Part shown: one piece after another, positions 17,181-22,732 of the stretch
Numbering within the stretch: the stretch's first letter is position 1
Layout: each line of letters begins with the position of its first letter
Assembly (NCBI RefSeq): GCF_002754245.1
Contig: NZ_PEEX01000001.1
Coordinates: 868,001-932,000, forward strand
Reading direction: 5' to 3'
Source: Chryseobacterium sp. 52
Lineage (GTDB): Bacteria; Bacteroidota; Bacteroidia; Flavobacteriales; Weeksellaceae
DNA: 64,000 nt
The notes under the pieces: generated by a model
What the model saw: the letters and a program-made list of their open reading frames with translations, nothing else
Databases searched by the model: none
Told to the model about the DNA's origin: nothing
Made by a program: the position numbers and the translations under genes

Positions 17181-18089
17181 ATGACACTAAATCAAAAAGG
17201 AAATTCATCTTTAATAACCGCTTTAGCCTCAATATTGGGCTGGGGAATGGTAGGTGTTTTTATAAGGCTTTCCTCTCTTAAGTCGCCATTGCTTATCATT
17301 TCGATTCGGTTTATGATTACTTGTTTTGTTTTGTTTCTTGTTTTGTTCTTCCAAAAAAAGACCAGGCAGGTTTTTAAAGATCTGTTTTCGGATAAAATAA
17401 TTGTTATTTTAAGTTTAATTTTATTTCTGACTTATTTTTTTGGAACAATGGCTTTCATGCTTGCTCCTATTGGAGAAGTAACATTGTTGATAAGCATCTC
17501 GCCGTTTTTTGTCATTTTATTCAGAAGACTGACGGGAAATAGTATTTCAAAAAATGAATTTATAGGAACTGTAGTTGCTGTTTTAGGGGTTGCAACCATC
17601 ATGTATCCTCACCTCAGTTCTCCGTTAAACTTTTCCGGATCTTCAGTATTGGGGCATATATTCGCTATAACAGGAGCACTATTATTTGCTGTTTTTGTGA
17701 TGATTTCCAACAGGCAGAATGTTTTGAATAAGCAAATAAATACTTTAAGTGTAACCCTGGGAACCTGTTTTTTTGGGATTCTGATATTTATCTACATCAT
17801 TTTATTTAGCAAAGTAGAATTTTCTTTAGAAGCCTTAAGCGGGGCTAATATAGCCAGCATTATTGCATTAGGTATTTTTTCAACGGCTATTCCCACTTTT
17901 GGGTTTGCTTATGCATCAAAGAAATTGCCACCCTTATTATTGTCTAACCTTTTGTTACTGGAGCCTGTTTTTGCTATTATTTTTGCTTATTTATTTCTGT
18001 CTGAAGCCCCCAACATGTATATATACCCCGGTATTTTATTAATTTTTATAGGCCTTTCGAAAGTATCAAAAAAAGTAAGTGAGAAATAA
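17181..18089 (+). CDS. EamA/DMT-family transporter
   Basis: A 302-residue protein with ten hydrophobic helices in two homologous halves, as in EamA drug/metabolite exporters (WGMVGVFIRLSS near the N-terminus; LLLSNLLLLEPVFAIIFAYLFLSE in the second half). Members export amino acids, cysteine pathway products or other metabolites. It opens a compact four-gene series with a TusA-like sulfur carrier, an unknown protein and a PLP enzyme, so it may export a sulfur-containing or aminoacyl product; this is inference. Base composition is clearly more AT-rich than the flanking housekeeping genes. Confidence 0.88.
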   Translation: MTLNQKGNSSLITALASILGWGMVGVFIRLSSLKSPLLIISIRFMITCFVLFLVLFFQKKTRQVFKDLFSDKIIVILSLILFLTYFFGTMAFMLAPIGEVTLLISISPFFVILFRRLTGNSISKNEFIGTVVAVLGVATIMYPHLSSPLNFSGSSVLGHIFAITGALLFAVFVMISNRQNVLNKQINTLSVTLGTCFFGILIFIYIILFSKVEFSLEALSGANIASIIALGIFSTAIPTFGFAYASKKLPPLLLSNLLLLEPVFAIIFAYLFLSEAPNMYIYPGILLIFIGLSKVSKKVSEK

Positions 18090-18096
18090 AGAATTT

Positions 18097-18327
18097 ATGG
18101 AAACAGATTTTTCAATTTTGGATGTTTCTGGAGAAACATGTCCTATTCCGGTACTAAGATTAAAAAAGATATTAAAAACAATCTCAACAGGCAATAGAAT
18201 TAAGCTTATAGCAACTGATCCTAATACAAAAACGGATGTTCAGAGGTTCTGCCAAAATGGGAAAAGTAATCTACTGGAATATTCTGAAAATGAAGGGGTT
18301 TACTCTTTCTTAATTTTAAAGGTATAA
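18097..18327 (+). CDS. TusA-family sulfur carrier protein
   Basis: A 76-residue protein with the TusA/SirA fold. The start at 18097 (METDFS) gives the family's usual length; an overlapping GTG at 18079 is less likely. The signature is GETCPIPVLRLKK, in which C15 is the persulfide-carrying cysteine and CPxP is the diagnostic motif. Such proteins accept sulfur from a cysteine desulfurase and pass it to tRNA thiolation or other sulfur-insertion enzymes. A desulfurase-like PLP enzyme is encoded two genes downstream, so carrier and donor are plausibly paired here. Confidence 0.85.
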   Translation: METDFSILDVSGETCPIPVLRLKKILKTISTGNRIKLIATDPNTKTDVQRFCQNGKSNLLEYSENEGVYSFLILKV

Positions 18328-18334
18328 CACCGAT

Positions 18335-19087
18335 ATGATGAATTTAACCCAAAGCGCTTTTAGTGTTATTGAAAAAGAACTGGAGCAAATTAAAGGAAAA
18401 AATCAATCCATTATTGCAGGCCATTACTGTATTGCAGATGGATTGGAAGATCTTTCTAACGAAGGGGAATCCGAAATACATTCTTTCGAATTAGGGCTTG
18501 AATCATTTCAATACCTGAAAAATAAAGGAAATAAAGTTTCATTTAATCTATGGATCAATGATATAGGAGTAGATATTTCTTTTAGAAAAGAGTTTAAGGA
18601 AAGTTATAAAATCCCCGAGAATTATCTTATGATTCTGGATCAATATGGGATAAAAAGCTCAGAAATAGATATTTTCTTTGAAAGTTCGGTAAGAAACAGA
18701 GCCATGTTGGAATTCCGGAAACGATATAAAGTCTCACCGGATAAATATGTCCTGTTTAACAGCAATGAACAATCACTGGTGAGATGTATTAATAATGATC
18801 AATGTGAAATAAGTGAATCTAAAACAGCCTATACTATTTTAGGTCCCGATGGAAATCCGATTGTCATGAGAGAAGGAGCCAGTGTAAAGTGTAATTTGAT
18901 TTTAGCCACGCTTTTACACTTAATTTATAATAAGCACCAATCTGGGGATATTATCCATATATCCAATGATATTTATGTAGATCGTGTCAGATTAGGCGAA
19001 TATGTAGCAACAGAAGTCTACAATTTGAAAAGCGAATGCCATAGCTTTTTTTGTGATGAAGAAAGTATTTACAAAAAAGACTGGTAG
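18335..19087 (+). CDS. Unknown protein in the sulfur/PLP gene group
   Basis: A 250-residue soluble protein (second possible ATG 3 bases later) that I cannot place in any family. It has no signal peptide or membrane segment. Notable features are GHYCIADGLEDLS near residue 30, NLWINDIGVD near 72, FFESSVRNRAMLEFRKRY near 115 and several cysteines in the second half (RCINNDQC, VKCNLIL, ECHSFFC) that could bind metal or carry sulfur. It lies 7 bases after the TusA-like gene and 78 bases before the PLP enzyme. This context suggests it accepts sulfur or modifies the same substrate. Confidence 0.75.
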   Translation: MMNLTQSAFSVIEKELEQIKGKNQSIIAGHYCIADGLEDLSNEGESEIHSFELGLESFQYLKNKGNKVSFNLWINDIGVDISFRKEFKESYKIPENYLMILDQYGIKSSEIDIFFESSVRNRAMLEFRKRYKVSPDKYVLFNSNEQSLVRCINNDQCEISESKTAYTILGPDGNPIVMREGASVKCNLILATLLHLIYNKHQSGDIIHISNDIYVDRVRLGEYVATEVYNLKSECHSFFCDEESIYKKDW

Positions 19088-19165
19088 TCATCAGATAAGA
19101 AATGGGGCATTAATCATATTTACATCTAAAAAAAGAGATTTTAAATTCTTTACAAAACTTCTTTC

Positions 19166-20593
19166 ATGAATTATAAAAAATTATTTATCGGAACAGATTT
19201 ATGCATTAAAACAGCGGATCAAAAAGAAACAACCCGAATCTATTTAGATTCCGCGGCAAGTAATCTGGCCTTAAGATCGTCACAAGAGATCACTCAGGAA
19301 TATTTAAACTTTTACGCCAATGCACATACGAAAGTACATATGGCCGCTAAGTTTAGCACAGAATTAATTTCATGGACAGAAAATACAATTAAAAATTTTT
19401 TAGGAGTAGATCATACCTATAGTGTGTTATTTCTCGGAAATGGGGTAACCTCTCCATTAAATAGATTAGCACAGGGGTTAAGTAAGTTGAGACCTGAAAA
19501 AGATACCGTTCTTATATCTTCTATGGAGCATCATTCTAATGATCTCCCCCATCGGGTTTATCATGAGAACGTCATGTATATTTCTGGATTTAATGAAAAA
19601 GGGGACTATATAGGTTTTGATTTGGCTCAAATAGAAGAACAGCTGGTGCATTCAAACAGGAAAGTAAATTATATTGCGGTTACGGGTGCAAGTAACGTTT
19701 CCGGTGAAATCTCTCCCTATCATGATATGGCCAGATTAGCCCATAAATATGATGCTTATATTATCGTTGATGGCGCTCAGTTGGTGGCCCATGTACCTGT
19801 TTCATTAATGAGAGAAGAAGATCCTTTTTCTAATATAGATTTTTTTGTTTTTTCAGGACATAAAATATATACACCCGGATCTCCCGGAGTATTAATTGGA
19901 AAGAAAGAAATCCTGGCTCAGATGGAACCTGTATCTTATGGAGGAGGAATGGTAAGTTCAGTTACATTAAGTGATTTTACAGTAGCCGATCACCTTTTCG
20001 ATAAAGAACATGCCGGAACATTAAATATTCCGGGGATTATATCTCTAGGCTGTACAATCAATTTTATGCAGCATTTAGGAATGGAGAATGTGTATGATAA
20101 AGAACGAAATCTGACTCAATATTTATATTCTCAATTGAGTCTTATTCCGGAGGTCATCCTTTATCCAAAAGGAGATATTACCAATAAGGTTGGCGTAATA
20201 TGTTTTAATTTACAAGGCATACCACACGAATTAACGTCTTTAATTTTAAACGATTATTTTGGAATTGCCGTAAGGAATGAATGCTTTTGTTCCCATCCTT
20301 TTGTAAAAGACTGTTTAGTAGAAGAATTATGGGATATTGATGACGAATCAGCCGTTAATCTCTATCGAGGCATGGTGAGAGCTAGTTTAGGGCTTTATAC
20401 TACAGAAAAGGATTTAGATGTCTTTTTAGAATCCATTAAAAAAATTATAGAGGATATAGATTTTTATAGAATGCAGTATGAACTGATTGATAAGGCCCAT
20501 TATAAGCATAAGGCTTTCAATCATGATATCAACGACTATTTTGATGTCGAAAAGAAAATAAGAAACTATTATGAAAAATCATACTCTTCATAA
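19166..20593 (+). CDS. Class-V aminotransferase-fold PLP enzyme, cysteine desulfurase-like
   Basis: A 475-residue fold-type I PLP enzyme related to SufS/CsdA. Visible features are YLDSAASN near residue 26, SSMEHHSNDLP (cofactor-stacking His), VDGAQLVAH (PLP-binding Asp) and FSGHKIYTPGSPG with Schiff-base Lys233. A mobile-loop segment AVRNECFCSHPF offers C373 or C375 as a possible persulfide cysteine. It is longer than SufS (about 400) because of a C-terminal extension of about 50 residues, and the SufS motif RxGHHCA is replaced. It could desulfurate cysteine for the TusA-like carrier or act on another substrate. The tRNA-like array begins 25 bases after its stop codon. Confidence 0.88.
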   Translation: MNYKKLFIGTDLCIKTADQKETTRIYLDSAASNLALRSSQEITQEYLNFYANAHTKVHMAAKFSTELISWTENTIKNFLGVDHTYSVLFLGNGVTSPLNRLAQGLSKLRPEKDTVLISSMEHHSNDLPHRVYHENVMYISGFNEKGDYIGFDLAQIEEQLVHSNRKVNYIAVTGASNVSGEISPYHDMARLAHKYDAYIIVDGAQLVAHVPVSLMREEDPFSNIDFFVFSGHKIYTPGSPGVLIGKKEILAQMEPVSYGGGMVSSVTLSDFTVADHLFDKEHAGTLNIPGIISLGCTINFMQHLGMENVYDKERNLTQYLYSQLSLIPEVILYPKGDITNKVGVICFNLQGIPHELTSLILNDYFGIAVRNECFCSHPFVKDCLVEELWDIDDESAVNLYRGMVRASLGLYTTEKDLDVFLESIKKIIEDIDFYRMQYELIDKAHYKHKAFNHDINDYFDVEKKIRNYYEKSYSS

Positions 20594-20618
20594 ATGATTT
20601 AATATTCTTTATATACAA

Positions 20619-20706
20619 AGAGAGGTGGCTGAGTGGCTTAAGGCGTATTGTTTTAATAACAATATATGCGTTCTTCGCATCAAAGGTTCGAATCCTTTCC
20701 TCTCTT
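20619..20706 (+). tRNA. Class-II tRNA-like gene, copy 1, abnormal anticodon arm
   Basis: The acceptor AGAGAGG pairs with CCTCTCT, with discriminator T and no CCA. There is a 3-bp D stem with a GG-containing loop, a long variable arm ATGCG/CGCAT, a T stem AAAGG/CCTTT and a standard T loop TTCGAAT. The body resembles tRNA-Ser. The anticodon arm is odd: TATTG/CAATA leaves a 9-base loop TTTTAATAA. Extending by one pair gives a 6-bp stem, a 7-base loop and anticodon TAA, whereas aligning the loop from its 5' side to normal tRNA-Ser gives TTA. Amino-acid identity is therefore undetermined. This copy has an A-U pair in the stem where copies 2-4 have a G. Confidence 0.7.
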
Positions 20707-20768
20707 CATTTATTAGATGTCTGCAGTGTTTTTCCTGTGTATGAAATCTACTATTTCTTTATATACAG

Positions 20769-20856
20769 AGAGAGGTGGCTGAGTGGCTTAAGGCGTATTG
20801 TTTTAATAACAGTATATGCGTTCTTCGCATCAAAGGTTCGAATCCTTTCCTCTCTT
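20769..20856 (+). tRNA. Class-II tRNA-like gene, copy 2
   Basis: Identical to copy 1 except for CAGTA in place of CAATA in the anticodon stem, which changes a U-A pair to a U-G wobble and keeps the stem. The preceding base is G rather than A. It has the same 9-base loop region TTTTAATAA and the same long variable arm. Confidence 0.7.
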
Positions 20857-20918
20857 CAATGATTAGGTGTTTGCAGTTTTTTTTTCTGCATGAAATCTAC
20901 TTTTATCTTTATATACAG

Positions 20919-21006
20919 AGAGAGGTGGCTGAGTGGCTTAAGGCGTATTGTTTTAATAACAGTATATGCGTTCTTCGCATCAAAGGTTCGAATCCTTTCC
21001 TCTCTT
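20919..21006 (+). tRNA. Class-II tRNA-like gene, copy 3
   Basis: Same sequence as copy 2 over the full 88 bases, including the G in the anticodon stem. Its conservation with copies 1, 2 and 4 argues that the structure is under selection or was duplicated recently. Confidence 0.7.
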
Positions 21007-21067
21007 CAATGATTAGATGTTTGCAGTTTTTTTTCTGCATGAAATCTACTATTATTTTTATATACAG

Positions 21068-21155
21068 AGAGAGGTGGCTGAGTGGCTTAAGGCGTATTGT
21101 TTTAATAACAGTATATGCGTTCTTCGCATCAAAGGTTCGAATCCTTTCCTCTCTT
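21068..21155 (+). tRNA. Class-II tRNA-like gene, copy 4
   Basis: Same sequence as copies 2 and 3. It is followed by a diverged version of the spacer hairpin in which the inner arms become CTGCAG/CTGCAG, so pairing is kept. A bidirectional terminator lies 113 bases further on. Confidence 0.7.
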
Positions 21156-21268
21156 CATTGATTAGATGCCTGCAGTAATGTTGCCTGCAGGAAATCTAAT
21201 CTAAATGATACTAGTATAAGATGAAGAATCTTTGTTTTTAATCTTCCCAAATTCATTGTTAATAAAAA

Positions 21269-21293
21269 AACCGCTACAAATGATGTAGCGGTT
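21269..21293. terminator. Bidirectional terminator
   Basis: AACCGCTACA and TGTAGCGGTT form a perfect 10-bp stem around a 5-base loop, flanked by A and T tracts. It separates the plus-strand tRNA-like array from the minus-strand bacilliredoxin gene. Confidence 0.85.
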
Positions 21294-21314
21294 ATTATTT
21301 AGATTTATTGTTTC

Positions 21315-21725
21315 TTAGCAATACTCATCAAAAGCTGCCTGAAGATTGGCTGCAATAGCCCCTGCAGGATTTCCTTCAATGTGGTGTCTTTCCAGCATGT
21401 GAACCAGCTCACCATCCTTGAAAAGCGCTACACATGGAGAGCTTGGAGGGAATGGAGCAAGGTGTTTTCTTGCCTCTGCTACAGCTTCTGTATCAAATCC
21501 TGCAAAAACAGTTGTTAAGTGATCAGGCTTTTTCTCCCCTGTCAAAGAATATACAACTCCCGGTCTTGCTGCTCCTGCTGCACATCCACAAACTGAATTG
21601 ATGACCAATAGAGTAGTTCCCGACTGCTTTAAAGCCTCTTCTACCTGTGCTGGAGATGTTAGATCTTCGAAACCTTTATCTGTAAGTTCTGCCTTCATTG
21701 GCATTACTAAATCTGTTGGATACAT
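21315..21725 (-). CDS. BrxA/BrxB family bacilliredoxin
   Basis: A 136-residue thioredoxin-fold protein with the family's CGC active site (C46-G47-C48 in NSVCGCAAGAARPG) and the conserved HLTTVFAGFD and ERHHIEG segments. In Firmicutes these proteins remove bacillithiol from oxidised protein cysteines; many Bacteroidota carry homologues. Length matches the family. It is a single-gene unit with its own -7 box and a terminator. Confidence 0.92.
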   Translation of the reverse strand: MYPTDLVMPMKAELTDKGFEDLTSPAQVEEALKQSGTTLLVINSVCGCAAGAARPGVVYSLTGEKKPDHLTTVFAGFDTEAVAEARKHLAPFPPSSPCVALFKDGELVHMLERHHIEGNPAGAIAANLQAAFDEYC

Positions 21726-21746
21726 ATATTTTGTTTTTTATCGCTA

Positions 21747-21754
21747 CAAAGTTA
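21747..21754 (-). promoter_or_regulatory. -7 box (TAACTTTG) for the bacilliredoxin gene
   Basis: Minus-strand TAnnTTTG match, 21 bases before the start codon at 21725, which gives a leader of about 15 bases. Confidence 0.5.
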
Positions 21755-21886
21755 AACATTTCCTAGCTTTTCTTCAATATATAAAAACTATCAATCGTTT
21801 AGTCAGATAAAATTAATAAAATATTAATATTGTAATAATATTCAAAAAAATGTGATATAAAATTATGAATAATGAGAAATATTTAT

Positions 21887-21894
21887 TAATTTTG
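21887..21894 (+). promoter_or_regulatory. -7 box (TAATTTTG) of a small plus-strand unit
   Basis: TAnnTTTG match 26 bases before the ATG of the 18-codon frame at 21920. No longer gene follows on this strand, so it would produce a short RNA of about 180 bases ending at the terminator at 22053. Confidence 0.4.
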
Positions 21895-21919
21895 AAATGA
21901 TTCTAAAAAACAAACGACC

Positions 21920-21976
21920 ATGAAAAAAACATTTACTGCTTTCCCTCGAGCATTCAAATTATTTAATACGGCATGA
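21920..21976 (+). CDS. Putative 18-residue peptide
   Basis: ATG at 21920 to TGA at 21974-21976 encodes MKKTFTAFPRAFKLFNTA, a short basic, partly hydrophobic peptide. It lies behind a good -7 box and ahead of a strong terminator. It could be a true small protein, a leader peptide or the chance start of a non-coding RNA. There is no homology evidence. Confidence 0.25.
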   Translation: MKKTFTAFPRAFKLFNTA

Positions 21977-22052
21977 GTTAAGTCGTTAAGTAACACCGTT
22001 CAGTTTTAAAACATGATAAACTGAATTAATAATTATGAATATCCAAAAAAAT

Positions 22053-22082
22053 GAAGCCCGAAACGTTAACGTTTCGGGCTTC
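22053..22082. terminator. Perfect 15-bp palindromic terminator
   Basis: Arms GAAGCCCGAAACGTT and AACGTTTCGGGCTTC are exact reverse complements, flanked by an A tract on the left and TTTAAT on the right. The inner bases would form the loop. It can stop transcription in both directions, between the small plus-strand unit and the yqeY end. Confidence 0.8.
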
Positions 22083-22166
22083 TTTAATCAAATCGATATG
22101 CAAAGGTTGGATATCCTGTTTTTGGGTTTGCGTTGTTCCGGGTTAAATGGATCCCGGACCGCGCTT

Positions 22167-22613
22167 TTATGAAAGAAGCTTCTTCGCCATATCGGAAATG
22201 CTTTTTCCGTCTGACTTTCCTGCTAATGCTTTTGAAGCAGCTCCCATTACCTTTCCTAAGTCTTTGGCAGACTCGGCTCCGGTTTCTGATATAATTTTCT
22301 TTATTTCTGCCTCCAATTCCTCAGAACTCAGCTGCTTGGGTAGAAACTTCTCGATAACTTTCATCTGAGCGTCTTCTACCTCTGCAAGGTCATTTCTCCC
22401 CTGTGCTGCAAACTGTTCGAAAGAATCTTTACGCTGCTTGATCATTCTCTGCAGAATAGCAATTTCCTGCTCTTCTGAAACTTCAGCGCCTCTGGCTTCG
22501 GTTTTTAGAAGTAAAATCTGAGCTTTTACAGCTCTCAGAGAATCCAGAGCAACTCTGTCTTTCTCTCTCATGGCTGTTTTAATAGCTTCACTTATGGTAT
22601 TTTCTAAACTCAT
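22167..22613 (-). CDS. GatB/YqeY domain-containing protein
   Basis: A 148-residue protein of the YqeY family (MSLENTISEAIKTAMREKDRVALDSLRAVKAQI near the start, RNDLAEVEDAQ and LPKQLSSEELEAEI in the middle). The fold resembles the tRNA-binding tail of GatB, but free-standing members have no settled function. It is the last gene of the dcw series, 119 bases after ftsZ, separated by a hairpin-type spacer repeat. Confidence 0.92.
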   Translation of the reverse strand: MSLENTISEAIKTAMREKDRVALDSLRAVKAQILLLKTEARGAEVSEEQEIAILQRMIKQRKDSFEQFAAQGRNDLAEVEDAQMKVIEKFLPKQLSSEELEAEIKKIISETGAESAKDLGKVMGAASKALAGKSDGKSISDMAKKLLS

Positions 22614-22732
22614 TTTTGTATTGTATTAATGTAAGATGTATTGATGTAATAAAAATTAAATGTATAAACCGGGTTTAATTGAATATGATCCATACGTTAA
22701 TACATTTTACATAAATACATCCATCCATTTTA

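Larger units (their letters stand above)
20619..21155 (+). repeat. Four-unit tandem array of tRNA-like genes with conserved spacers
   Basis: Four nearly identical 88-base units repeat with periods of 150, 150 and 149 bases. The spacers (62, 62 and 61 bases) are also alike. Each spacer, and the sequence after the last unit, can form an imperfect hairpin with outer arms TAGAT/ATCTA and inner arms like TGCAG/CTGCA. The spacer similarity shows recent duplication of a whole tRNA-plus-spacer unit. The array follows the PLP gene directly and could be read from the same promoter. Confidence 0.85.
21726..22166. other. Intergenic region with a possible short peptide gene
   Basis: A 441-base gap between two minus-strand genes. 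It contains the bacilliredoxin promoter, a plus-strand -7 box at 21887, an 18-codon reading frame (21920-21976), a weak inverted repeat TTCAGTTT/AAACTGAA (about 21990-22017) and a perfect palindromic terminator at 22053. The arrangement looks like a small plus-strand transcription unit. Confidence 0.4.

Noticed and set aside
20619..21155. CRISPR-like array
   Set aside because: The repeats are 88 bases with cloverleaf structure and the spacers are alike, not unique; no cas genes are nearby.
17181..21155. Phage or integrative element inserted at the tRNA-like genes
   Set aside because: No integrase, transposase or attachment-site duplication of a tRNA end is visible; only base composition suggests transfer.
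20775..21161. Open frame of 128 codons across the tRNA-like repeats
   Set aside because: It only translates the tandem tRNA-like units and repeats with them; RNA structure explains the conservation better.
22027..22165. Plus-strand frame running through the palindrome at 22053
   Set aside because: It reads through a perfect terminator hairpin with no promoter or start context; chance frame.
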